Source: Rhinopithecus roxellana (Eukaryota > Chordata > Mammalia > Primates > Cercopithecidae). Taken from it: a stretch of 64,000 nucleotides of DNA. Positions 52,292 through 64,000 of the stretch are shown piece after piece (the first letter of the stretch is position 1; each line of letters opens with the position of its first letter). The stretch is from contig NC_044568.1 in the NCBI RefSeq assembly GCF_007565055.1, positions 24,439,936-24,503,935 on the forward strand. Reading direction: 5' to 3'. The translations under genes were made by a program, and so were the position numbers. Under the pieces are notes generated by a model. It searched no databases. It was not told the DNA's origin and worked only from the letters and a program-made list of their open reading frames with translations.

Positions 52292-53650
52292 CTGTCTATG
52301 GAGCAGCAGCAGGCCTGGGGGTAGCCCTCTGGCTTCAGAGGGTGCTGGGCATTGGGTTTGGTGACAAATCACTGGCCAGAGGTTGAGGGCAGGTCAAGGA
52401 AGGGCCCTTCCACAACAGGGACCCATCGTGGTGTGTGGTGTCATGTGTGGTCAAGTTGGGCATGGGTAGGAAGTGGGAGCTGAGGTTCAAATGAGATGAC
52501 CATCAGAGGAAGGCGGGAAGGTTAGTGATGGATAGGACAGGATGCTGAGGGAGGGGCAGGGACAGAGTGGGGAGTTGGCATGCTGAGCACAGGAGGGCTG
52601 AGATGGGACCTAGAGGAAACCCAGTGAAGTCCCCAGGGCGTGGGAGGGCAAAGTATGCCAGACCCTAACCTTTGGGACTTTCAGAAGGAGGCCCTGAGAT
52701 CCATGGACTCAGCCTCCTACTCCAGGGACTTGACATGAGCTAAGCAGCCAGCTTCCCCAACTTTCTAGAGAGCATAGCCCTCTGAAGAGTGGAAGGCGAG
52801 AGAAGTGAGGTAGGTATCACTCACCACAACCCTCTATGGCCCAGGTGACAGAGGTCTGGGGCAGGCAGTGAGGTCTAAGTCCCCTGGTGGCCTGAGAGAG
52901 TCTGTCACATGAATGTTTGCAAGAATGTATTCTCTGTTTAAGCAAAAATGTGAAAAATGTATTCTGTGTTTAAGCAAAAATGTGTGCATGTGCATATATG
53001 TGTATGTATGTGCATGTGCATGTGTGTGCATGAACACATGGGGCTGCCTGGTATTGGGCCCTGGATGCTCCAGCGTTCAAGATGTGCTTGTGATCCCTGC
53101 AGCATATCTCCGGAGGGGACATCTATCTGTCAAGGTAAGGACACTGAAGCCTCCCATTTCCATGGATGGGAGCTAACAGAACACATCTCACCCGTGCCAA
53201 GGAAGTTGAGCTGGCTGTGCGTAGAGAAACAGGGGAGTGAGAATGGGGAGTGCACAGTTGGAGCCGGGTGGGACCCAAGAGACAAGCTTAGGGTTACATG
53301 GTGGGAATAAGTTGGCTTGTGCAGGCATTTAGGAGCTCCCAGCTAAGGAGATATCTTCAAATAACTTTTCCTGATATTACACTGGAGTGAGCCAAAGGGA
53401 AATTGGTAAAATTTGTGTGGAACAGATCTGTGGGGAGAGGGAGAGGAGGGCTTGGATTCTAAAATCCTTGCCCCACCTCCCTACCTCTTGCCCATGTTAC
53501 AGGCAAGTGGTACTCAAAGAGGGCTCTTGTATGAATCAACATGGTCCTGATGCAGGAAAGAAAGCTCCCCTACACCTGTCTTGTCAGTAACTGCAAAAAC
53601 AAGCTGCTGTTCCCTGCTGATACCCCACAGACCATCATCAAAAGGGAATC
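52292..53650. other. LRRC29: LRRC29 upstream intron
   Basis: No exon recognised. A tandem duplication of about 30 bases (aatgtattctctgtttaagcaaaaatgtg) lies at 52924-52983. A (tgtgca/tgtatg)n tract follows to about 53038. Confidence 0.5.
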
Positions 53651-53654
53651 CAAG

Positions 53655-54096
53655 CCAGGCATGGTGGCTCATGCCTGTAATCCCAGCACTTTGGGAGGCT
53701 GAGGAGGGTGGATCACTTTAGGTCAGGAGTTTGAGACCAGCCTGGCCAACATGCTGAAACCCCATCTCTACTAAAAATACAGAAATTAGACTGGGCACAG
53801 TGGCTCATGCCTATAATCCCATTACTCTGGGAGGCCGAAGCAGGCGGATCACGAGGTCAGGAGATTGAGACCATCCTGGCTAACGTGGTGAAACCCCATC
53901 TCTACTAAAAATATAAAAAAAATTAGCTGGGCATGGTGGCAGGCACCTGTAGTCCCAGCTACTTGGGAGGCTGAGGCAGGAGAATGGCATGCACCCGGGA
54001 GGTGGAGCTTGCAGTGAGCCGAGATTGCACCACTGCACTCCAGCCTGGGCAACAGAGCAAGACTCCATCTCAAAAAAAAAAAAAAAAAAAAAAAAG
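53655..54096 (+). repeat. Left Alu arm followed by a full Alu
   Basis: A 5' Alu half (53655-53788) is interrupted at its central A-rich region by a second, complete Alu (53789-54096). Confidence 0.87.
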
Positions 54097-54592
54097 GAAT
54101 GCAAAAGGTAGAAGTGACTCACAGGATGTGCTCCTGCAAGATGCTTATCAACAGGATTCTCCTAAGAAACACAGGACTCATTCCCAGGTGTGGAGAGACC
54201 AGCCTGGCTTCTGCCAGAGAGAAGTGGCACCCATGGCTGTAATGACAGGAAGGAGCAGTGTAAGAGACAGGAACCAGCTCCTGGCCTCTTTCACAGGAAC
54301 CAGGGGTCAGCCAGGTTCCCCTTCCAGTCCCTACTTCTGGAACATGGTCATTCCAGATGAGAGGGGCACTCACCACAGGTCTCCTCGTGGGCAGTGGATC
54401 AGGGATCTCAGGTGAAAGGGAGGCTGGGAAGATCCCACTGTGTGAGGGTGGAGAGGGCAATAAAACATCAGAGAGGAATGGAGGGCATACCTCTAGCCAT
54501 TCCCGAGCCCTGCAAGCTAGACAACTCCATTGGATGCAGATGAGAGGAAACTGGCTGGGGCAGAGCTGTGAAGCAGCACCTCCTTCCCCAAC

Positions 54593-54850
54593 TCACACCT
54601 CACTGAGGAACCCCTGAAAGTCCTGCAGGCCCCAGCTCCGGCGGCACAGCACCTTCAGGGGCTCAGCCTGACTTCTTTCCTTCCCTTCATTCTGGAGCCT
54701 GGCTGGCCAGGAAGGGTCTCTTCTCTCCCACTGCCTCCCTATGAACCAGGCGGACAAAAGACCTTGGAAGGCTCTGGCAGTGCCCCCAGGGCCCAAGTCC
54801 AGGGCTGGCTCCTGACAGCAAGGCCACCTGATAAAGAAGCAGGGCTTGGT
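54593..54850 (-). other. LRRC29: Possible upstream LRRC29 exon
   Basis: Open reverse-strand stretch of about 80 codons between an acceptor-like tttatcag (near 54838) and a donor-like gaggtgtgagt (near 54595). It contains WERRDPSWPARLQ and ends GLQDFQGFLSE. Its donor phase does not fit the next placed exon, so another exon would be needed. No family is recognised. Confidence 0.22.
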
Positions 54851-55023
54851 TTAAAAGACTTCTAGCTCTGGGGGTACAGAAGAGGCTTGAGACCATTTCC
54901 GGGCCCCACCGTTTTTGCTGGTGGGATGGGAGCAGCCTCTAAGCCGCCTCACAGGTGCCTCCTGAGGTCTGCTCCTGAGGTCACCTGCTCCTGAGGTCAC
55001 GTGGATTTAAAACTGCAGGAGTT

Positions 55024-55314
55024 GGCCAGGTGTGGTGGCTCACTCCTATAATCCCAGCACTTTGGGAGGCCAAGGCAGGTGGATCACGAGGTCAGGAGTT
55101 CGAGACCAGCCTGGCCAACATGGTGAAACCCTATGTCTACTAAAAATACAAAAATTAGCTGGGCGTGGTGGCAGGAGCTTGTAATCCCAGCTACTCGGGA
55201 GGCTGAGGCAGAAGAATTGCTTGAACCCAGGAGGCGGAGGTTGCAGTGAGCTGAGATCCTGCCGCTGCACTCCAGCCTGGGCAACAGAGCAAGACTCCAG
55301 CTTAAATAAATAAA
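55024..55314 (+). repeat. Alu
   Basis: Full-length Alu with an (AAAT)n tail. Confidence 0.9.
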
Positions 55315-55560
55315 TAACCTGCAGGAGCCCAGGAACATCCTTTCAGGGATATTTCTCTGTGTGAGGGCACAGCAGCAGGCTGAAGCAGGCCTTCTGGGTT
55401 CTGGACTTTGGCCCTGGTATAGGACACCCCCTTCCTGGGCCCTGGGAAGATGCTTCTAGACCCACCCAAAGAGGACTGCATGGCCACATGCTTTAGCTCT
55501 AGCTGCCCCATCTAGAGAGGGAGCACCTTGCCCCCTGGTGTCCTCCCTTCCTGATGCTGG

Positions 55561-55564
<4 letters not shown>

Positions 55565-55602
<38 letters not shown>

Positions 55603-55879
55603 AGGCGGAGTCTCGCTCTGTCGCCCGGACTGGAGTGCAGTGGCCAGATCTCAGCTCACTGCAAGCTCCGCCTCCCGAGTTTACGCCATTCTCCTGCCTC
55701 AGCCTCCCGAGTAGCTGGGACTACAGGCGCCCGCCACTTCGCCCGGCTAGTTTTTGTATTTTTAGTAGAGACGGGGTTTCACCGTGTTAGCCAGGATGGT
55801 CTCGATCTCCTGACCTGGTGATCCGCCCGTCTCGGCCTCCCAAAGTGCTGGGATTACAGGCTTGAGCCACCGCGCCCGG
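55565..55879 (-). repeat. AluY, Old World monkey type, with target-site duplication
   Basis: Reverse-strand young Alu, 37-base poly-T, with gccagatctcagctc and gagtttacgcc variants, flanked by atgctggcctctt on both sides. Confidence 0.92.
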
Positions 55880-55908
55880 CCAATGCTGGCCTCTTAAGAG
55901 TAATCGCT

Positions 55909-56226
55909 GGCTGGGCATGGTGGCTCATGCCTGTAATCCCTGGACTTTGCCCCAAGACGGCAGATCACTTGAGGTCAGGAGTTCAAACCACCCTGGCCAA
56001 CATGGTGAAACCCCATCTCTACTAAAAATACAAAAAAGCCGGGCATGGTGGCAGATACCTGTAATCCCAGCTACTCTGGGGGCTAAGGCAGGAGAATCTC
56101 TTGAACCTAAGAGGCGGAGGTTGCAATGAGCCGAGATCCTGCCACTGCACTCCAGCCTGGGTGACAGTGCGAGACTCCATCTCAAAAACAAAAAACAAAA
56201 AACAAAAAAAAAAAGAAAAAAAAAAG
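55909..56226 (+). repeat. Alu
   Basis: Full-length Alu with an A-rich tail interrupted by C and G. Confidence 0.88.
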
Positions 56227-58890
56227 AGTAATCGCAAAATCATTTGGGAAATGCTCTGAATCTGCTACAAGTGATGTATGTACCTTTTCTGTGGGAGATC
56301 AGGGTTTTGTTTTACCTAGTGAAGCCCTGAACCAAGACTGCAGGCCTGTGTACAGACTTGGAAAGCCATGTGACAGAGAAAATGGCCCTTCATCCTAACT
56401 AGTATAGGACTCCAAAGCTACCATGCCTGTTCTCCGGGAGGCCGTTGGGAAATGTATGCCCTGGCACCCAGGGCATTGGTCTTTAGAGAGGAGTTAGACT
56501 GGTGGGTCATAGAGACGCTGCTCCAGGACTTCATCAATCCCTCTGGAAGGGGAGGGCGCAAAGAGCTCTCTTCAGCTACTGCTTCATGGGGACCAACCAG
56601 CAGCAGGCAGCCAGGGCTCCCCACAGGAACGGACAAGGCCGGTGCATATGGAGGGTGCTGCCTTTGCTGGCATCCTTATTTGAGAAAATTGGGATTAAGG
56701 GAACAGCGGGGACTGGTCAGGGAAAGTAAGTCCCCAAGACCAGTGTCCTACCCCAGCTGGGCCTGTGTCTTCCATAGCACCTAACTGGCACCTAACTGGT
56801 ACTGCCTCAGTATCCACCTGCCCATGCCCGAGCCCTGGGAGATGGTTCCTGCCTGCAGGGTCCCGCAGGTGCTCTCGGGCACATGGTAGGGGTGATGCCA
56901 GGTACCTGTGGCCTGGCCTCCCAGTGCTCCCAGCCTAGGTGGGGCTGAGTTTTGCAGAGGCACCAAAGGGTCTTTGTCAACATTCCTTTTTTCTTTTTCT
57001 TGTTTTTGGTTATCCCAAGGCTCTGTCATCTGTCTCTGTCCGCATTCTATCTGGAGAGCATAGTTGGCTGGAGCAGCTCCCACTCTAAAACACTGACTCT
57101 GGCTTCCATCTCCTTCCTCCAGCCCTCACCCCTACTCCAATCCTATCTGCGCCTCAGGGCCTGGCTGCCCCCCTTGGGCTCCTCTGACTGCCCCATCTTT
57201 GCTGGGCTCCATGAGGCTTTGCCCTGTGATAACATCTCCTCGGGGTCCTTGTTGCCCTGCCTCAGTCATGCTGCTGTGCCCATTCTCCTGGCCCAGGCCA
57301 GGGCTGGTGAGACCAGCTGCCTCCTCTGAGTCTGTACCAGGGATACAGAACTCCGTCCAGGAAGTCATGGCCTCCTTGCTCACTTCCCACCCCAGACAAG
57401 TTTTCTCTCCAAGCCCCTCCCACTCCAGCTCCTGGCCCTACTGATACACCCTCCCTCACCCAGGATTCTCAGAGATGACAATCAAGTGGGAAGTCCCTTC
57501 CTTTCCCCTGTTCATGTCCACCAGCTGCCTCCAGGCAGGGCCCATCTGAACTTTCCTCCTTCTCCTGCTCTTTCGCTTCCAGAAGACTTCTTCTGGCCTC
57601 CTTTACCCACTGCACCTTCTCCTCTGAGAACCCTGCTGTTTCTTCCTTTCCACTGCTCCTTTGTCAGAAGCCACAAATACCCCAGAGTCTTAAACTGCAA
57701 ATAAAAGCCTCCTTTCATCCTGCACCCCCTCCTCTTGTCTCTCCTCTCTCCCCTCCCTCTACAGCCACACTTCTTGGAAGCACACAGGCACAGGCATGCC
57801 TGCTGTCTGGCTACTTGTTGTCCTTCGCCTCACCTGCTCACCCCTCCACCTTGGTCCCCACAGGATCATGCATTCCTGGCAATGGCTCCCTTCCAGCAAA
57901 GTCACCAACATGTGGGGGCTTCACCTCAGACCTCCCACCAGGGATCTCTCTGCCATGTCTCCTGCTCTGCATGGCCAGCAACCACTCCCCTTGATGCCAT
58001 CTCCCACTGGGGTTCTGCAACTCTGCCCTCCTGGCTCTCCTGCTACGTTCTAGCCTGCTCCTCTTCAGGCTCTTTTGGGGTCAGCAAAGAACAGAGATCC
58101 AGTCCACAGATGAGTGGGTTCCCTGTGATTTGTTCCACCCAACAACACACATACACGTGTGCATGTGCACATATGCACACGATCTTTGCGCCCCTCCAAG
58201 TGTACCCTGGCCAACTGCATTTTGCCCCATGGGGCCATCATTCCAACCACTGTTTTTCCGATCCACATCATTTTCCTGAACACCAGATCCTGGGAGCCAA
58301 GTGCCTGATTGACCTCTCTCCAGAGGGAGATGCGGCATGCCCAAATCTGAATTCATCACCTCATCCTCCAACTCTGCTCCTTCTAAACTCTCCCCACCCT
58401 CTATTCAGTCACCCAAGTGGGAAATTTGAGAGTGATTCTAGAATCCTCCCTCACTCCCCACATCCACAATAATCCAAGTCCCTTCTACTTTGTTTTCCTA
58501 ATATGGTGCAATCAATCTGTCCCTCTGCTCCAACCTCACTGCTTCTGCCCTAGTTGAGGTCCCCTTACTGTATGCCAGCAGCCTGAGAGCTGCTTCCTCT
58601 AAGCTCAGATGATGCCAGCTTCCTCCTTATCAGGTCCTGGCCTCCAGTTTCTCTGGCTCCAATCCACCCTGGGTTTTGTCACTGGGTGACCCTTCCAAAA
58701 GGCGATTCTGCCTGTGCTTTCCAGACCCTCTGCCAGTTCCGCACACCTCCGGGACACAGGCTAAGCTCCCTAAGCAAGCATTCAAGCCCTTCTAGGACCC
58801 AGGGCTTCAGTCAAGCTCTTCTCAAGCCCATTCCCTTTCCTCCTAGTCCTGGTTCTGAGGCTGCCACTTCTGACCACTGTCCTGTACCGC
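56227..58890. other. Intronic sequence without a recognised gene
   Basis: Pyrimidine-rich on the + strand. Phrases near 57100-57500 and 58260-58560 resemble degraded L2 sequence. The ORFs here have no domain or codon pattern I trust. Confidence 0.4.
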
Positions 58891-58899
58891 ACGCCTCTG

Positions 58900-59190
58900 C
58901 TCAGCTGCTTTTTCTGTTCTAGGGGGTCCCACCCCTCACCTTCTCCTATTGGTCTATTTGGCGAATGTTTATTACTCTCTCGAGTCTCAGGCCAAACACC
59001 TCCTTCTCCATGGAGTCTTTTCTGATCTTTTCTCTGCACCCATGATGTACCTCACACAGACTTCAAATGCAGCACCCCAGCCTCTTTTGACTCATCTGTG
59101 CTCACTACACACTCCCCAGCCCTGTGCCTTCCTCAGTTTTGCCCTGCCAGTGCCCAGCACAGTGCCTGGCACAGCAGAAACACTTGAGAA
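58900..59190 (+). repeat. L2 3' end remnant
   Basis: Contains 'ctccatggagtcttttctgatc' and 'agtgcccagcacagtgcctggcaca', typical of the L2 end. Confidence 0.6.
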
Positions 59191-59471
59191 AGGCTGCCCA
59201 CACACTCTCCATGTGTCTCTGGTAATTTTCCATCTTCCTCCTGTCCTGTGACTGCTCCAGTCCTCTCTGCTGAAGCCCTGACCTCTATGTCTCTTTTCAC
59301 TCTCCTCCTGAGACAACCTGGTCTCCAAATCCACTGAGCAAAGGGGCTGCTGAGGAAGGAGCCGCCTCTGAGGAACTTCTCTGCAAATAGCTCCATGTTT
59401 CCACTCCCACCTGTCTGCTTCCTCAGGAAGAGGTGACATCCTTTTTTTCACCAAACTGATGCTGAAAAAAC

Positions 59472-59473
<2 letters not shown>

Positions 59474-59520
<47 letters not shown>
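59474..59520. repeat. (CA)n microsatellite
   Basis: About 23 uninterrupted CA units; likely polymorphic. Confidence 0.95.
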
Positions 59521-59526
<6 letters not shown>

Positions 59527-59689
59527 AAAAGGTGATATCCTCTCCATCCTATCCCAGATCAAGCTTGGTATGTGGAAGCCTGTCACTGCCACCATCTTCC
59601 ACACCTGACCTCTCTCCTCCCCCAAACTTCACACCTCCTCTAGTGACTCCCTGAAGCATTTATTTATTTATGTATTTAATTTATTTATT

Positions 59690-60146
59690 TACTTTTTTTT
59701 TTGAGACAGAGTCTCGCTCTGTCACCCAGGCTGGAGTGCAGTGGCACGGTCTCAGGTCACTGCAACCTCCTCCTTCCAGGTTCAAGCAATTCTCTGCCTC
59801 AGCCTCTTGAGTAGCTGGAATTACAGGTGCCCGCCACCATGCCCGGCTAACTTTTTTGTATTTTTAGTAGAGACGGGGTTTCACTATCTTGGCCAGGATG
59901 GTCCTGAACTCCTGACCTTGTGATCCACCCGCCTTGGCCTCCCAAAGTGCTGGGATTATAGGCGTGAGCCACCATGCCTGGCCCCTTTTTTTCAAGACAG
60001 AGTCTCGCCCAGGCTGGCTGGAGTGCAGTGGCGCGGTCTCGGCTGACTGCAAGCTCCGCTTCCTGGGTTCATGCCATTCTCTTGCCTCAGCCTCCCGAGT
60101 AGCTGGGACTACAGGTGAACGCCACCACACCCAGCTAATTTTTTGC

Positions 60147-60179
<33 letters not shown>

Positions 60180-61250
60180 TAGAGATGGGGTTTCACTGTG
60201 TTAGCCAGGATGTTTTTGTTTTGATTTGCTTTGTTTTGTTTGTTTTTTGAGATGGAGTCTCGCTCTGTTGCCCAGGCTGGAGTGCAGTGACACGATCTCA
60301 GTTCACTGCAACCCCCGCCTCCCAGGCTCAAGCGATTCTCCTGCCTCAGCCTCCCGAAGAGCTGTGATTTACAGGCATGCGTCACCATGCCCGGCTAATT
60401 TTTGTATTTTTAGTAGAGATGGGGTTTCACCATGTTGGCCAGGGTGGTCTCAAACTCCTGACCTCAAGTGATCTACCCGCCTTGGCCTCCCAAAGTGCTG
60501 GGATTACAGGCTTGTGCCACTGCACCAGACCACCCTGAAGCTTTATTTATTTATTCATTTATTTATAGACAGGGTCTTGCTCTGTCACCCAGGTTGGAAT
60601 GCAGTGGTGTGATCTCTGCTCACTGCAACCTCTGCTTCCCAGGTTCAAGAGATTCTCATGCCTCAGTCTCCCGAGTAGCTGGGATTACAGGTACGCACCA
60701 CTGCGCCTGGCTAATTTTAGTATTTTTAGTAGAGACGGGGTTTCAACTTGTTGGCCAGACTGGTCTTGAACTCCTGGCCTCAAGTGATCCACCAGCCTCA
60801 GCCTCCCAAAGTGCTAGGATTACAGGTGTGAGCCACTGCGCCCAGTCTCCCTGATAAATCCAAACACATTTCAAATTTCTCCAGAAGAGAATCCTTTTGT
60901 CAAATCCATCTCAACTTCTCATTTCTGCCCTATTTCTTTTTCTCTCTCGCTCTCTTTTTTTTTTTTTTTTTGAGAAGGAGTCTCTTTCTGTCACCCAGGC
61001 TGGAGTGAAGTGGAGCAATCTCGGCTCACTGCAACCTCCACCCCTGGGTTCAAGTGATTCTCCTGCCTCAGCCTCCAGAGTAGCTGGGATTATAGGCACC
61101 CACCACCATGCCTGGCTGATTTTTGTATTTTTAGTAGAGGGGGTTTCGCCATGTTGTCCAGGCTGGTCTCAAACTCCTGACCTCAGGTGATCCACTCATC
61201 TTGACCTCCCAAAGTTCTAAGATTACAGGTGTGAGCCACTGTGCCTGGCC
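59690..61250 (-). repeat. Dense Alu cluster
   Basis: Five reverse-strand Alus: about 59692-59982, a truncated one at 59985-60210 with its own 30-base T-run, 60225-60535, 60565-60845 and 60955-61250. Confidence 0.87.
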
Positions 61251-61259
61251 TGCACTATT

Positions 61260-61990
61260 TATTTCCTTCTTTCCATGGAGAAATTTCTTGCCAACGAGGT
61301 CACGCTCTACACTTCCTACTTTTCTCATTCACTCTTCAATCCACCTGGCTTTTTCTTCAGATACCAAATATCGCTGAAGCCACTGGTGGCCTCCTTGGAT
61401 AACAAATCTCATGGACACTATTTGTTCTTCATTTTGCTGGGCTTTTTGTGGGATCTGACATTGTTAATCATCCATTCAATCCTTTATTTATGGATTTATT
61501 TTTTTGAGACTGAGTCTCGCTCTGTCGCCCAGGCTGGAGTACAGTGGCTAGATCTTGAATCACTGCAACCTCCGCCTCCCTGTTTCAAGAGATTCTCCTG
61601 CCTCAGCCTCCTGAGTAGTTGGGACTACAGGCCTGAGCCATCACATCTGGCCTCATTCAATCCTTTAAATGCTCTCCTGCCTTTGATGTCTGTGCCCTCC
61701 TCTCTCTGGGATCTCCTCATTCCCCTCTTTGGGTGTCTCCTCCTTTCTGTGCCCTTGAACTTGTGTCCGCCCCTGGGACTTCTCTGTGGCCTGCACTTCT
61801 GTGGCTCTGCATGTTCTCCCTGGGGGAAGTTACTCAGATCTGTGGCTTTAACTGCCACCCATTCTTGAATGACACCCAAATCTATATTTATTACCCAGAC
61901 ATTTATCTTGAATTCCTCACTCAGAAATGCAACTACCAAGTGGATCTCAACATCTAGATCCTCATACTTCAAACTTTCAACATGTCCAAA
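61260..61990 (+). repeat. L2 LINE remnant split by an Alu
   Basis: L2 polymerase-like text (gggatctgacattgttaatcatc, cccaaatctatatttat, caacatgtccaaaatcaa) is interrupted at 61498-61652 by a reverse-strand Alu flanked by cattcaatccttta. Confidence 0.65.
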
Positions 61991-62397
61991 ATCAAATTCC
62001 TTTGGACAATGAGATCAATGACACTGTATATATAATCCAACAACAGAATCTACTTATATACCCGTATTTAATATGGGATAGAGGATTCCAACCAGAGAAG
62101 GAGAAGATTAGATGTAAATGGTGTTTGGGCTCTTTGAAAATTAATCAGTTTAGCTTCTTACCTCATAACATAAATCTAAATAAATTTTACCAATAAAAAC
62201 ATTAACACAAAAATTCAAACCAGAAAGCAGAAGAGACAGTTTTGCTGTAAACCTAAAACCACTCTAAGTAATAGAGTCTATTTAAGAAAAACAGAAGAAA
62301 AGTATAATAGGACAAGGAATCATTAAGTTTAGAAAACAATGGAAGAAGTAAAAAAGAAAAGGATGTTCAGAATCAACAACAGAGAAATTTAACTTCT
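61991..62397. other. AT-rich sequence, no gene seen
   Basis: AT-rich, possibly old LINE-derived. Nothing else identified. Confidence 0.4.
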
Positions 62398-63918
62398 GGG
62401 CCAGGCATGGTGGCTCATGCCTGTAATCCCAGCACTGTGGGAAGCTAAGGTGGGCAGATCTCTTGAGCCCAGGAGTCTGAGATGAGCCTGGGCAACATGG
62501 TGAAATCTCATCTCTGCTAAGAATGTAAAAATTAGCTGGGCATGGTGACATGCATCTGTAGTCCTAGCTATTCAGGAGGCTGAGGTGGAAGGATCACCTG
62601 AGCCTGGCAAGGTCGAGGCTGCAGTGAGCTGTGACTGCGCACTGCACTCTAGCCTTGGCAATAGAGCAAGACCCTTTCTCAAAAACAAACAAATGAAATT
62701 TTTAAAAAATTAAATTAAATTTTAAAAAAAAGGACAGGTGCAGTGGTTCACACCTGAAATCCCAGCATGTTGGGAGGCCAAGAAGGGCGGATCATGAGGT
62801 CAAGAGATCCAGACCATCCTGGCCAACATGGTGAAACCCCATCTGTACTAAAAATATAAAAATTAGCTGGACGTGGTGGTGCATGTGTAGTCCCAGCTAC
62901 TCGGGAGGCTGAGGCAGGAGAATCGCCCGAACCCAGAAGGTGGAGGTTGCAGTGAGCCGAGATCACACCACTGTACTCCACTCTGGCAACAGAGCAAGAC
63001 TCCGTCTCAAAGAATAAATAAATACAAATAAAAAAATAAGCCGGGCACAGTGGCTCACGCCTGTAATCCCAGCACTTTGGGAGGCCAAGGGGGTGTGGAT
63101 CACTTGAGGTCTGGAGTTCGAGACCAGCCTTGCCAACATGGCGACACCCCATCTCTACTAAAATACAAAAATTAGCTGGGTGTGGTGGCGGCACCTATAA
63201 TCCCAGCTACTTAAAAGGCTAAGGCATGAGAATCGCTTGAACCTGGGAAGCAAAGGTTTCAGCGAGCTGAGATGGTGCCACTGTACTCCAGCCTGGGCAA
63301 CAGAGTGAGACTCTTGTCTCGAAAAAAAAAGTATATATATATATACTAAATATATATATTAAATACAAAAAAATTTAATTTCTATATGTCATAAATAAAA
63401 GCACATATCTACAAATCAAATTAAAAGGCAAACATACTAAGAATATATTTCAGGCCAGGCATGGTGGCTCATGCCTGTAATCCCAGCACTTTGGGAGGCC
63501 AAGGCGGGCAGATCATTTGAAGTCAGGAGTTTGAGACCAGCCTGGCCAACATGGCGAAACCCCGTCTCTACTAAAAGTACAAAAATTAGCCAGGCATGGT
63601 GGCGAGCGCCTGTAATTCCAGCTACTTGGGAGGCTGAGGCAGGAGAATTGCTGAGGCGGAGGTTGCAGTGAGCTGAGATTGCGCCATTGCACCCCAGCCT
63701 GGGTGACAGAGCAAGACTCCATCTCAAAAAAAAAAAAAAAAAAAAAAATTAGCTGGGCATGGTGGCAGGTGTCTGTAATCCCAGTTACTTGGGAGGCTGA
63801 GGCAGGAGAACTGCTTGAACCCAGGAGGCAGAGCCTGCAGTGAGCCAAGATAGTGCCACTGCACTCCAGCCTGGGCAACAGAGCAAGATCTATCTCCAAA
63901 AAAAAAAAAAAAAAAAGA
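62398..63918 (+). repeat. Tandem Alu cluster
   Basis: Forward Alus at about 62398-62695, 62733-63020, 63040-63325 and 63451-63743, and a right arm at 63748-63918. A (TA)n tract sits at about 63332-63360. Confidence 0.87.
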
Positions 63919-64000
63919 AAAGAAAAAAGAAAAAGTCCATACAAATGGAACAGAAAAATACTAAGACCTTAATAGTTAAATGGATATAGAACATGAACAA

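Noticed and set aside
57735..58472. 245-codon + strand frame, His/Pro/Ser-rich
   Set aside because: No domain, no splice logic. The sequence resembles degraded L2 and pyrimidine-rich intron.

Overview
This window is a gene-dense, GC-rich piece of a primate nuclear genome. It matches the interval human chromosome 16q22.1 carries between TRADD and TMEM208. All proteins are split by ordinary GT-AG introns, except one AT-AC intron in E2F4. The window is littered with Alu elements. Several of the youngest Alus carry the variant usually seen in Old World monkeys (goes with 'gcgtaaacccgggaggcgg' and 'gagatccggccactgc'), so I infer a cercopithecid monkey rather than human. Comparisons with human proteins are from memory of those sequences, not from a search.

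Layout, left to right: FBXL8 (+, 2239-4598), HSF4 (+, 5551-10551), NOL3/ARC (+, 15080-15959), KIAA0895L/MATCAP1 (-, 17661-21450), EXOC3L1 (-, 25542-30816), E2F4 (+, 33394-39313), ELMO3 (+, 40522-44761) with MIR328 antisense in its intron 13 (43215-43289), and the LRR gene LRRC29 (= FBXL9P, -, 48642-52291 for the exons I can place). NOL3 and KIAA0895L converge tail to tail, as do ELMO3 and LRRC29. EXOC3L1 and E2F4 diverge. FBXL8, HSF4 and NOL3 form a same-strand run. The last 11.7 kb is probably 5' intron of LRRC29 and is mostly Alu clusters and old L2 remnants.

The genes do not form a pathway. They cover an F-box adaptor, a lens heat-shock factor, a CARD apoptosis repressor, a tubulin-tyrosine carboxypeptidase, an exocyst-like protein, a pocket-protein-binding E2F, and an ELMO/DOCK engulfment scaffold. 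I rebuilt full exon sets by frame and splice-site consistency: FBXL8 374 aa, HSF4 492 aa, NOL3 206 aa, KIAA0895L 471 aa, E2F4 418 aa, ELMO3 720 aa. EXOC3L1 would be 746 aa but has a one-base excess in its 11th coding exon.

I found no new kind of biological system. The most notable items are: the EXOC3L1 frameshift; a frameshifted LRR exon in LRRC29 whose skipping restores the frame; a nearly identical inverted copy of part of an LRRC29 exon lying in its own downstream intron; the U12-type AT-AC intron of E2F4; and MIR328 packed antisense into a 112-base ELMO3 intron.
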